Source: Cafeteria roenbergensis
Lineage: Eukaryota > Sar > Bigyra > Bicosoecida > Cafeteriaceae
Assembly (NCBI GenBank): GCA_008330645.1
Contig: VLTN01000026.1
Location: 124,001 to 188,000, forward strand
Direction: 5' to 3'
Length of the DNA: 64,000 nucleotides
Both the position numbers and the translations under genes were made by a program. The notes beneath the pieces are model-generated. The model was not told the origin of the DNA. It saw only the letters and a list, made by a program, of their open reading frames with translations, and made no database searches. Positions 51,667 through 61,732 of this stretch are shown here, piece after piece (position 1 is the stretch's first letter; each line of letters opens with the position of its first letter).

Positions 51667-53497
51667 TCACTCGCGGGCTGCGACGCTGCGCTGCCTGAGC
51701 TCCTGCTCGACGAGCCTGTCGATGTCCCTGGCGTCGCCTCCCTGGGCTGCGAGCGTCTCGGCGTCCAGCGCGGGCGGGGGGCCGTAGTCGACGCGGGGCC
51801 ACTCGTCCTCAGACCGCAGGGAGAGCGGCCAGATGACCTCCGCAAGGTTGGCAAGCACGCCGCGGTCGAAGGGGTTGATCGGGGGGTCGGATACGGCCAG
51901 GGCCTCGGCTCTGTCCTGCTCCGCAGTGCGGCGCGTGGGGGGCAGCCCGGCGGCCTCCCGGCGGCGCTCGATGTACTGGCGCACGCGGGCGCGGTGGCGG
52001 GCCTTGTTGGGGAGCGCGCTGTACTTGAAGGTCTCGTTGGTGGTGACGTTGGTCGCCGCGAGGACGATGTGGTAGCCGGTGAAACCGACGAGGACGACGC
52101 CCATGACCGCGCACAGCACCTGGATCATCATCAGCTCGGGGTTGTTTGACATGAGGAACTGGAAGATAATGCCGTACGACGCCGGGATCTCCTCCCCCGT
52201 TCGGGTGTTGACGAAGGTGCGCTCCAGCATGCGGTGCTCGTGAATCTCGGAGAGGAAGATTGAGGCGCACGCCACCGCCCCGTAGAGCAAGACCACGGTG
52301 TGGCTGATCAGGTAGAGCAGGAACCAGCGGTAGGTGCGCTCTCCCACCGCCGCGTTGAGCCACACGCAGTAGTGGTCGAAGCGCGCCACGCAGCCCCCCA
52401 TCATGTTGCAGTGCTTGGAGCGAGGCGGCTTCACGACGCCGCACGTGCGGCACATCGCGGGGCCCTCGTACAGGGCCCCGTCGAACGGGAGGGTGCAGAA
52501 GCTGGGGTCCGCCGGCAGAGCCTCGCACTCGGCCACGTCGTCGGGCCCGGTGTCGTCCGCCTTTTTCGGGTGCGGCCCCGGCTTGGCTGCCCGCTTGGAC
52601 GTGGCCTCGGCTGCCCGGAGGCCGCCCTTGGTCTTGGCCCCCTTGGGGCGCTTGCCGCCGCGCTTGGCAGCGCCGGCCTTGCGCTCGCCTGGCTTGACCA
52701 TACCCGGATCCGCGAACGACGCGAGGAGGAACGACACAAGGCACACCAGCATCACCACGATGCCGATGGGTCTGCGCGCGTTCGGTCGACGCAGGAGGGG
52801 CGACGAAGTGGAAGCACGCGTGCACGGGTGGGGACTGCCTGTGCACGGGGGCGGCACGTGCGCTGGGGGCGAGGGAGCGATGCCGCCCGCGGCGATCAGC
52901 GAGGGGGACGCGCGCCCCAGGGCTGCCGGCGCGGGGAGGCGGGCGGGTGGGGCAACGGCTGACGGCCAGTGCGGGAGCGCCGGCGCCGTGTTCGCGAGCG
53001 GCTCACTTGTGCCATGCGGCCATGTACGGGTTTGGAATGCGGGGGTACCCCAACACGATGAAGACGATGAAGCCGCCAAAGGTGAGAATGCAATAGCCGA
53101 TCTGAACAATCGGGTTGCGCTGCAAGCAGCACATCCGAACCGCCCCGAGCGCGGCATCCTGCACCCACGCGGCCCCGATCGAGTGGAGCCAGCGCCTGCG
53201 AGGCGGGGCGGGCGCGAGGGCAGGAGGGCGGGGGCAACATAGGCTAGCATCGCACTCCCTCGCATCCAGGCACCGCAGCCCCGCCGTGCAGGCCCAGCCC
53301 AGCCGACTAGCGCGCCCATCCCAAGGGGGGCGCCCGGGCGGGGCTCACGAAATGGCCGAGGGGAGTGTGGCTTGCAGGAAATACGAAGCGCGGCCCAGGA
53401 GAGTGCTGCTGTAGGGATTGCCGCATCCGATGATCCCAGCCACCACCAGGAACAGGAAAATCCCAGAGTATACGACGACCCCCAGCACAGACACCAT
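51667..53497 (-). CDS. DHHC-family protein S-acyltransferase with DHYC active site
   Basis: Multi-pass enzyme that palmitoylates cysteines. Exons 53349-53497, 53007-53195 and 51667-52771 give 480 residues. Exon 1 encodes TM1 (SVLGVVVYSGIFLFLVVAGI), exon 2 TM2 (GYCILTFGGFIVFIVLGYP), exon 3 IGIVVMLVCLVSFLLASF followed by a Lys/Gly-rich cytosolic loop, then the CRD: MCRTCGVVKPPRSKHC and GGCVARFDHYCVWLNAAVGE. The catalytic motif is DHYC, as in the active yeast Akr1, and the Cys that usually follows (NNC[IV]G) is Ala (LNAAVG). TM segments after the CRD are WFLLYLISHTVVLLYGAVA and LCAVMGVVLVGFTGYHIVLA, followed by TTNE (the TTxE motif). The closest family resemblance is to ZDHHC4/plant PAT15-17. 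Divergent from the crotonase gene. Confidence 0.88.
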
Positions 53498-53661
53498 GTC
53501 TCCGCGCGCCTGCCTCCCTGGCTTGCGGTGCCGGGGCGCGCCTGCTGATCCAGCTGCCGGGGCGGATGCAGAGCCCGCTCGAGCGGCCCAAAAGCAGGCC
53601 GGCCAGCGCCCGCCGCCCGCACTCCGGGTCCAGGCCGCTCCGCAAAGTCAGCAGGCGCAGG

Positions 53662-54763
53662 ATGCTCGCTCGCGGCTTTTCGTGCGTTCGGGTCGCCTCT
53701 GCCCGCGTGGCGCAGTCGACGAGGGCGGCTTCGACAGCTGGGGCGCCTGGCTCGCTTGTGGAGCTCATCGGCCCCGACGCCCAGGGCGTGGCCACCATCC
53801 AGCTGAACGCGCCGGCCACGCTGAACGCGCTGACCATCCCCATGGGCGAGGAGTTCGAGCGCGTGGTTGCGCGCGTGGCAGAGGAGAGCAGCAGTGTCGG
53901 CGCGGTGGTCCTGCGCGGCGCCGGGCGCGCCTTTTCCGCCGGCGGCGACCTTGAGTTCCTCCGGCGGCGCAACATGGACTCCCCGTCTCGCAACGCCTCG
54001 ATCATGCGCCGCTTCTACGAGCGCTTCCTGAGCGTGCGGCGCCTTCCCGTGGTGAGAGCCCTAGGTGCAGACAGAGACCGGGAAGGGGCGATCCTGAGGG
54101 GCTGCAACCCGCGTTTCGGGTGCCCCCCTCCCCCCTCGCTGCCGCGCTGATTCACCCCCGCCGGTTCACGGCCCGTCCGCGAGCGCGCGCTCGCTCTCCC
54201 CCTCGCAGCCTGTTGTGGCCGCCATCAACGGGCCTGCCATCGGCGCCGGGCTCTGCCTCGCGCTCGCCTGCGATGTGCGCGTGGCCGCGGCCAGCGCCAA
54301 GATGGGCGTGACCTTTGTGGGGCTGGGCCTGCACCCCGGGATGGGGGCCACCCACACCCTGCCCCGCATCGTGGGCGCGCAGACCGCGGCCCGCCTCCTG
54401 CTCACCGGCGACGTGGTCTCGGGCGAGGAGGCTGCGGCTCTGGGCATGGTGGCGGAGGCCGTGAGCGGGGACGACGACGGCGAGGCCGCCGTGGCCAAGG
54501 CCACGGAGCTGGCCGCGCGCATGGCCTCCAAGGCCCCCGCAGCAGTTCGCGCCACCGTGCGCACTCTGAGGCTGGGCACAGAGGACGGACTGGAGCGCGC
54601 GCTCTGGCGCGAGGCCGACGCCCAGGCGCAGTCCTACGCCACCGCTGACCTGGTGGAGGGCGTGTCCGCCATCGAGCAGAAGCGGAGGCCCAACTTCACG
54701 CAGCGGGAGGGCTACGCGGAGGCCGGAGTCTGGCACGGCCCCCTCAGCGGCCGCCGGCTCTGA
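53662..54763 (+). CDS. Enoyl-CoA hydratase/isomerase (crotonase) family protein, mitochondrial
   Basis: Crotonase-fold protein. Exons 53662-54051 and 54209-54763 give 314 residues. The start at 53662 gives MLARGFSCVRVASARVAQST, a basic mitochondrial presequence; an in-frame ATG at 53566 would leave only 68 bp to the divergent gene. Fold motifs: IQLNAPATLNALT, VVLRGAGRAFSAGGDLEFL (oxyanion hole strand), AAINGPAIGAGLCLALACDV, then MGVTFVGLGLHPGMGATHTL. Both glutamates that act in classical enoyl-CoA hydratase (after GGGC, and in the QPE segment) are replaced, here by Cys and Phe, so simple hydratase chemistry is doubtful. The LGLHPGMGAT block resembles a bacterial enoyl-CoA hydratase/isomerase subgroup. 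The true reaction is unknown; isomerase or thioesterase-like roles are possible. Confidence 0.85.
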
Positions 54764-55342
54764 GGTGCCGACTCGTGCCGACTGACCGGCGGGAGGGGAG
54801 GGGGGGGGATTGCCGGTGGGCGGGGTGGCGGCCGGGTGCTGTGGTCTGGTCAAGCCTTCTTCGTGTGCGTTGCGTCGCTCTGAGCAGCTGCCGCGGCTGC
54901 GGCCGGCGGCCAACTCGCTTGTTCGGTCAGGACCCTCCCGCCCCGCACACACGCCGCGTTGCTCGCGTCTCTCTGAAAGCCATGCCGGGAGAGAGAGAGA
55001 GAGCGAGCGCGCGCGATTTTGTGTGTGAGTGTGTGTTTGTGTGAGCCTGAGCGTGCGCGAACACGAGCGCGCATGCAGCCGCCGGGCGGCCGAGAGCGGT
55101 CTGATTGCTGGGAACCGTTCGCACAAGAAAATGCCAATCGCGCCCTCTTACGCGCTCGACGAGGCAGCGACTGCCCGGCGGCGCCCACCCCAGCGGACAA
55201 GGCGGTGGCCCAGGCAGACGAAGAGGAAGTGGGGGATATGGCGGGGGGAAGGGTCGGGGGCCGGCCTCAACGGCAGCGGCGAAGCTCGGCCGCGAAGGGA
55301 GGCGGAGGCGCCCCCTCCCCCCCACCCCACCCCGGGAGCAAC
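54764..55342. other. Convergent intergenic region, crotonase / CIPK-2
   Basis: 579 bp between stops. It contains an AG-repeat (GAGAGAGAGAGAG near 54990) directly followed by a GTGTGTGAGTGTGTG tract at 55021-55044, TG-rich on the crotonase sense strand about 258 bp past its stop. No gene. Confidence 0.5.
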
Positions 55343-57616
55343 TTAAGCCTTCTCGGCGCCAGACACGCCCGCCTTGGCAAGCTCCGCCCGGAAGCGGGAG
55401 TACACCTCCGCGTAGGCGAGGAGGTCCCCGCGGCCGCGCTGCAGCTCGACCAGGGCGAGGGTGTCGGAGAGCGCGGACACGACGACGCGGATGGACACGG
55501 CGCCGTTGCGGGTGATGACCTCGCCGCTGACGGAGGTGGTGCCGTCCGTGCAAGTGGCCCCCATGCGAGCAAAGGCCTTGGTGGCGCCGGAGATGACGTC
55601 GGCGGGCTTGCTCTCCGAGATGAACTGAGGCATCGAGAGAGCGGTCTCCTTGTCGTAGGAGGTCAGCAGGCCGTTGAGGGCCATGCCCCCGAACATATTC
55701 ACCACGTCAAAGGCCGTCGCCTCGGCGCCCATGTCGTCGTCCTCACCGTCGTCCCCGGCCCCATCGCCCTCGGCGGGCGACACGGAGGTCATGGCGGCGC
55801 CGGCGCCCGACGTGGCCGCCGCAGAGGCGGCCGCAGCGCTGGCCCCGGAGGCGGCGCCGGCCGAGGCCGCCGGCGCGGGCGGCTCCTCGCCGCCGGCAGC
55901 GTGGCCCGGCGTGAGGGTGGGCGGCTTGTAGCCGTCGGTTCCCACGAACCAGGGGTGCGTCATGATGTCGTCCACGGTCAGGCGCTTGGTGGGGTCGGGC
56001 ACGAGGATCTTGGCGATGAGGTCCCGGGCGGACTCCTTGATCCAGACGGGGAACTGGTACTCTGCCTTCTGGATCTTGGCGAAGAGCTTGGACATGGTGT
56101 CCTCGTCGAAGGGCAGGAAGCCAGCCAGCAGCACGTACAGGATCACGCCGCACGACCACACGTCCGCCGCGCGCCCGTCGTAGCCCTTGTCGTTCAGGAC
56201 CTCGGGGGCCACGTAGTTGGGCGTGCCGCACGTGGTGTGCAGGAGCGTGGTGCGGGTGGAGTCGCCCTCGCCGGTGTAGAGGGCGGACAGGCCGAAATCG
56301 GAGATCTTGAGGTTGCTCCGAGGGTCAAGCAGCAGGTTCTCGGGCTTGAGGTCGCGGTGGGCAATGCCCTTGGAGTGGCAGTAGCGCACGCCGCCGATGA
56401 GCTCGCGGAAGTAGAAGCGGGCCGTCTCCTCGCTGAAGCGTCCCTCGGCCACGATCTTGTCGAAGAGCTCGCCGCCCGTCACCAGCTCGAGCACGATGAA
56501 GATCTTCGTGCGCGACGCAAGCACCTCGTGCAGCTTGACGACGTTGGGGTGGCGGACCATCTTCATGATGGAGATCTCCTTCTTGATCTGCGCGCCCATG
56601 TTCTGGCGCTGGATCTTCTCCTTGTCGAGGATCTTGATGGCGACCTTCTGGTTCGTCTCGGTGTCCACGGCCCACTTTACCCTGCACGCGAGGCGCGGGT
56701 GGGGGCGGGAAGCGTCACGGGGAGGCGGGAGGCACGATGGCAGCGTAGGAGAGGGCGACAGGCCCATGCAATCACTCGCTTAGTTTGCCCGATGGCAGCG
56801 TGCGTCGCCACGAGCAAAGGCCCCTCCCGCCAACTTCAGGATTGGGGAGTCTGGCCACTCCATGTGCAGCCCAGCAACCGGCTGCAGCGTGCGTTTGCCA
56901 GCGTTTCCTGGGAGCCGTAGAACCTGCCACCAAGGAGTCAGGCGAGTGCCGCAGCAGCGCTGCTCGCTGGCGAGGCGGGACCCGGACTCACTTGCCAAAG
57001 GTCCCCTCGCCAAGAGTCTTGCCAATCTCATACCTGCGACGCTCGAGCAAGCGGGTGGCGCGCGGGGGCGGGCGGGGGACGGGGGAGCGGATCGTCGCCG
57101 CCGCAAGCAGCAGCTAGCTCCGACGCAGTCGCTTCCAGCCTCGAGGGAGGGGGCGCGGGCCGGGCGCCACGCACACGCCCGATCCCTGCCGCGGCCGGCA
57201 GCTGCGCCCTCCAGAGCAGCGCTGCGCTGCAGAAGCACGCGCGCCCGGGCTGCCGCACAGCCTCGCGGCGGCTGGCGAGCGGGCGTCAGCGCGCTCCGTG
57301 GCGTTGCAAAGCGAAGCAGTTTTCGCGGGCTGGCGCCCTGCTCACTTGCCGACCTGCGCGGGGGAGACGGGCAGGCGGAAGGAGGGCCAAACGGGCAAGC
57401 GGCAGAGGTCGCGCACCACGGCGAAAGCACGCCGCCCGGCCCCCGCGCGGCGACCGGGAGGTTGGCGATGCGGCCGGGCACAGGCATGCGCCGCCATCGC
57501 GAGCGTGAGAGACCTCGCCTCGCTGCACCCCGCAGGCGCCACGATGTGCGGCGCACCCACTGCTACGGGGCCACGAGGCGACGGGAAAGGCCCTTGGCAC
57601 TCACACGCTTGGGCAT
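55343..57616 (-). CDS. CBL-interacting-type protein kinase CIPK-2 (SnRK3 family), with 8-nt microexon
   Basis: Paralog of CIPK-1. Four exons: 57605-57616 (ATGCCCAAGCGT), microexon 57346-57353 (GTCGGCAA), 56992-57033 and 55343-56681; 466 residues. Joined N-terminus: MPKR|VGK|YEIGKTLGEGTF..., matching CIPK-1 MPKRVGRYTLRQTLGEGTF and the plant consensus RVGKYEVGRTIGEGTF. Donors are GTGAGT, GTGAGC, GTGAGT; acceptors GCGCAG, TCGCAG, GTGCAG. Skipping the microexon would break the frame. Kinase: VAIKILDKEKIQRQNMGAQI, AHRDLKPENLLLD, DFGLSALYTGEG, LLHTTCGTPNYVAPE. The NAF position reads TAF (ATAFDVVNMFGGMALNGLL), then a PPI/KA1-like region (FISESKPADVISGATKAF, ALVELQRGRGDLLAYAEV). The Ala-rich linker is longer than in plants. 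Divergent from SPAG6, 187 bp between starts. Confidence 0.88.
57346..57353 (-). other. 8-nt microexon of CIPK-2
   Basis: GTCGGCAA, preceded on the sense strand by CGCGCAG and followed by GTGAGC, exactly the intron borders used elsewhere in the window. It adds VG plus two bases of a Lys codon. The 12 + 8 + 42 nt of CIPK-2 exons 1-3 equal the 62-nt first exon of CIPK-1, codon for codon. Confidence 0.82.
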
Positions 57617-57803
57617 GGCAAAGGCTGCGCCTGCTGGGCTCCGGGCAAGTGGCGATGAGCGCCTCGGATCCCACCGGCAACTGGGCATAGTCCGGCTTGG
57701 CATTTCGCAGTTCCTCGCAAATGAGGCAGAGCCGCGAGCTGCTCGTTGCGCTAAAAAAGACTCCACCCTCGCGCGTTCGGCCCCGCCTGCCGTCGCGGAG
57801 ACC

Positions 57804-60046
57804 ATGTCGTCCTCTCTGCTGGCCATCTTCGAGCAGTACCAAAAGGCTCGCGTGCAGTTCGTCCAGGCAGTGGCCGAGGCCGCCACGCGGCCGCAAAACA
57901 TCGACACTATGCAGAATGCTGGCGTGATGCAGCTGCTGCGGCCGCTGCTGCTCGACAACGTGAGGCCACCGCGCGCCATCCCGCCGGGCTGGGTCCTGCG
58001 CGGGACGACGGCACGCACGCTACCCCCGGCGCGACGACCTGCCGATGTTCAGTGCCAGCTCGAAGGGCGTTTCGGCCTCTGCACGCGGCGAGCCGTTTGG
58101 CAAGCAGCGCACGCCGTTGCGGCCGAGCGGGGAGGATGGGCGACGGGCTGCTCGCGGGGATTGGGAGGGTATCAAGTGCACGCACGCCTGAGGGGCTGCT
58201 GTGGGCCGCAGGCCGCGCTCCAAGGGGCGCTGACCGTGCAGCGTCGGCCTGGCCGCAAGTGCAGCCAGCCCAGCACTGCCGAACGGCCGGCTGGCGCAGC
58301 AGCAGTGCTCCTTTCCCCCTTGCCCCCCGCTCATATCGCCTCGTTGCGCGCACACCCAGTCCCAACCCCTGCCGGCTTGCCCCGCTCCTGGTCCCGGGCG
58401 GCCATGCCAGACTTGCAGCACTTGCGCAAATTGCGCCCACGCCGCCGCCGCTCCGCTCTCATCGCCCGGCAGCCCGCGATCACCCCTCCCCTTCCCCCCT
58501 CTCGCCTTCTCCGGATCCCTCGCAGGTCCCCAGCATCCAGCAGACCGCCGCACTCGCCCTCGGCCGCCTGGCCAACTACTCGGACGACCTCGCCGAGGCG
58601 GTGGTCGCGCATGAGATCCTCCCGCAGCTCGTCTACTCACTCGGAGAGCAGAACGTGAGCCGAGCCGCACCCACTGCCGAGCCAATATGCCCGCCTGCCC
58701 CGCTCGGCAGGTGCTTCCGGCACGCGGCGCCCGAGCGCGGCGCGCCACGACCGCCGGCCCGCTTGCCACCCGCCCCCGCCCCCCCCCTCTTCCCTTCCCT
58801 GCCGTCTCGCGTGCCGCAGCGATTCTACAAGAAGGCCGCCGCGTTTGTGCTGCGCGCCGTCGCCAAGCACTCTCCCGAGCTCGCGCAGGCGGTGGTGGAC
58901 AGCGGCGCCCTCGAGGCGCTCGTGCTCTGCCTGGAGGAGTTCGACCCGTCCGTGAAGGAGGCAGCCGCCTGGGCTCTCGGGTACATCGCCTCCCACACCC
59001 CCGAGCTCGCGCAGGCGGTGGTGGACGCCGGGGCCGTTCCCCTCCTCGTCATGTGCGTGCAGGAGCCGGAGGTCTCGCTCAAGCGCATCACCGCCTCGGC
59101 GCTCAACGACATCGCTAAGCACACGGCAGAGCTCGCGCAGTCCATCGTGGACGGCGAGGCCGTCACCTACCTCGCCCCGCTGATCGAGCACGACGACTCC
59201 AAGCTCAAGCGGCAGGTGTGCTCCTGCCTCGCTCAGGTCGCGAAGCACAGCGTGGACCTCGCCGAGGTGGTCGTGGAGGCGGAGGTCTTCCCCAAGCTCT
59301 TCAACACGCTGCGCGACATCGACGTGTACGTGCGCCGAAACGGCGCGACCTGCATTCGCGAGATCGTGAAGCACACGCCCGAGCTCGCCCGCCTCGTCGT
59401 CAACGGCGGCGGCGCCGACGCGCTGGTGGACTTTGTGCGGGAGGCCAAGGGGAACGTCCGCATGCCTGGGATCATGGCCCTGGGCTACATCGCCGGCTTC
59501 TCGGAGACCCTCGCCCTGGCCGTCATCGTCGCCAAGGGCGTGCCGGCTCTGCACGAGGCCTTGCTGCGGGAGGCGGGGGACCACATCCAGTCGGCCACAG
59601 TGTGGACGCTGGGCCAGATCGGCCGCCACACGCCCGAGCACGCCCGCGCCCTGGCCGAGGCAGGCGTCCTCAAGCCCATGGTCGTGCTCCACGTGGCCGA
59701 CTCCTCCTCCCCCGACCTCAAGACCAAGGCCAAGCGCGCCCTCAAGGCCGTCCTCGTCAAGTGCACCGACGGCGCCGCCCTCGCCCCGCTCCTCGAGGAG
59801 GCCAACCCCCGCATCCAGAAGTACGTGCTCGCCCAGTACGCCAGCATCCTCCCCCACGACGCCGACACCCGCAGGGCCTTCATGGAGAGCGGGCTCCTGC
59901 AGCGCGTGCAGGAGATCAAGGCGGGCGCCGGGCCCAAGGTCCTCGAGTCCATCGCGCGCATCAACGCCGCCTTCCCAGAGGAGGTGGTCAAGTACTGCGA
60001 CCCCGGATACGGCGAGGAGCTGCTCCGGCAGATCGACGAGTCCTGA
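57804..60046 (+). CDS. SPAG6: SPAG6/PF16, central-apparatus armadillo-repeat protein of the axoneme
   Basis: Armadillo-repeat protein of the C1 central-pair microtubule, required for flagellar motility. Exons 57804-57959, 58526-58654 and 58820-60046, all phase 0, give 503 residues (human 509). Start FEQYQKARVQFVQAVAEAAT (human FEQYQKARTQFVQMVAELAT), then PQNIDTMQNAGVMQLLRPLL; exon 2 VPSIQQTAALALGRLANYSD and LPQLVYSLGEQN; exon 3 RFYKKAAAFVLRAVAKHSPE, CLEEFDPSVKEAAAWAL, HSVDLAEVVVEAEVFPKLF, GNVRMPGIMALGYIAG, TLGQIGRHTPEHARALAE and the end EEVVKYCDPGYGEELL. Eight or so ARM repeats run the whole length. It is direct evidence, with CFAP58, that this organism builds a motile 9+2 flagellum. Confidence 0.97.
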
Positions 60047-60601
60047 GCCGTCGCGTCAGCACCCACCCTCCCCGCCCGTGCCCATGTGTTCGCCACCCCT
60101 GTGTCGACTTGCGCCAGCTTGCGTGATGAAGCCCTGCGTGCGTTGTTCAATTGCAAGTCTCTGCTCCCCCGCCCGCTGCGCATCACGCGAGCCCGTCAAA
60201 GTGCGGAAGTGTTTTGGGCGCGCCGCATTGGCCCGAAACGACACCCCATTTGTTGCAGGCCATCGCCCAAGCCCGTCCGTTTGGTCCGGACGTCATGCGC
60301 GCCAGTCGGGAGAGTGCTGCAGGGGCGGCTCGCGACGTTGGACGGATCGCCGCAACACGCAAGCACAGACACACAGACACACACAGTGGAGGGGGGGGCA
60401 AGGCACGAATGACGGACGCAGCACGCAGCACGCGGTCGCGCGCCGGGCGGGCGGTCGGAGCTACGCTCGGAGATGGGCCCGCCTCCGAGCAGCGGAGCAA
60501 TGCTTGGCCGCAGAGCGGAAGCGAGTCTATCGGGGCTGCCAGCAGCCGTGCTGCCCCAAGCCGCCAGGTGCTGGGCCGCGGGGCGCGCCCTGGCCAGTCG
60601 C
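60047..60601. other. Convergent intergenic region, SPAG6 / TXNDC9
   Basis: 555 bp without a recognised gene. A CA-rich tract (60363-60386) lies about 215 bp past the TXNDC9 stop, TG-rich on its sense strand. Confidence 0.5.
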
Positions 60602-61177
60602 TCAGCCGCACGCGGACTCGAAGACCATGCCGTGGCGGAGCAGCACCGCCTCGAGCGCCTCCGTGGGGAAGTCGTCGGTGCCGCCCATCTCGTCGAAGCC
60701 GATGATGGCGTGGTCGGTGCGGCCGTCCTTGATGAGCACCATGGTGGGCAGCATCATGACGCGCAGGCGCTCCACGAGGAAGGGGCTCTTCTCGGCGTTC
60801 ACCTTGAGGAAGCGAGTCTCCATGTGCTTGGGGGCCAGCTTGCCCAGGTGCTTGTCCACGACGTCGCAGCGCCACGTGGAGGGGCGGTAGAAGTGGATGA
60901 CGGCGCGCTTGCTCTTCTTCATGAGCTTGAAAAAGTCCTTCTCGTCTGTGAGCTCGGCGTACTCGCCGTGGCCAGCGGCGTGCCACTCAGCCTTTTGCTT
61001 GGCGATGCGGCGCATCTGCTCCATGCGCTCGCGGCGCAGCTTCTCGAGCTCGTCCTCCTCCATGCTCTCGAGGTGGTGGATCTCCTCGTCCACGCGGTCC
61101 TCCGCGGCCTCCAGGGTCGTGAGCAGGCGCTCGCCGAGGATGGCTCCCACGTCCGCAGGCCCTGATGCAGCAGCCAT
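60602..61177 (-). CDS. TXNDC9: TXNDC9 / phosducin-like protein 3 (Plp1)
   Basis: Thioredoxin-fold co-factor of the cytosolic chaperonin CCT, modulating tubulin and actin folding. Single exon, 191 residues from ATG 61177. N-terminal helix: LLTTLEAAEDRVDEEIHHLE, DEDELEKL-type EEDELEKLRRERMEQMRR and WHAAGHGEYAELTDEKDFF, matching human LDQMDEDELERLKEKRL and WLSKGHGEYREIPSERDFF. Thioredoxin-like domain: VIHFYRPSTWRCDVVDKHL, HMETRFLKVNAEKSPFLVER, LPTMVLIKDGRTDHAIIGFD and GGTDDFPTEALEAVL. As usual in the family the redox CxxC is absent (STWRC keeps one Cys). The acidic C-terminal tail of animal TXNDC9 is missing. A TXNDC9 function fits an organism that makes flagella and actin filaments. Confidence 0.94.
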   Translation of the reverse strand: MAAASGPADVGAILGERLLTTLEAAEDRVDEEIHHLESMEEDELEKLRRERMEQMRRIAKQKAEWHAAGHGEYAELTDEKDFFKLMKKSKRAVIHFYRPSTWRCDVVDKHLGKLAPKHMETRFLKVNAEKSPFLVERLRVMMLPTMVLIKDGRTDHAIIGFDEMGGTDDFPTEALEAVLLRHGMVFESACG

Positions 61178-61732
61178 GGCAACCTTCTGCGGCGCCACCA
61201 GACAAAACGACAACGCGAGGGGCAGGGCGCACGGTCGGCAGCGGCGGGCGCGCGGGCCGAGGGGGCGATGCTGTTGCTGCCGCCGCCATTCGTGCCAGAC
61301 GAGCGGCGCTCTCGCCGGCCCGCTGACGCAGCGGGCGGCCGGGCACAGCACGCTGGAGACCACCGCCTGGGGTGCGAGGCGCCCGCGGCTCGCGGGCCGC
61401 GCGCTTCGCCTCCGGCGGGGCGGCCAAACGGCGAGCTCAAACGGCGGGCGCTCGTGCCGGGCCTGCCAGCTCGCCACCCCGAGCGCCGTGTGCGCCGCCC
61501 CTCCCGGCAATCGTGCTGCGGGTGCACACGGCTCATTTGTGCGGGGCCGCGCTGGGGCTAGGGCCTCACCGACTCGCGCTGGGGGTGGTCGTTGCGGCGG
61601 GGCGAGCGGCAGTTCGAAGCTTGGCCTCGCACTCTGGCGGCCTTGCGATCGACCATCGGCGCGACGCATGTTTGGCGCGCGGCAATGTTCTGCGGCGATG
61701 GCCGGCTCGCACTCGCCACGAGCAAGCCTGCG
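61178..61732. other. Divergent promoter region, TXNDC9 / Rab GDI
   Basis: 555 bp between start codons, the widest divergent spacing apart from MutS/cyclin. GC-rich; no gene or clear element recognised. The GDI frame stays open upstream of the chosen ATG without conserved sequence. Confidence 0.4.
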
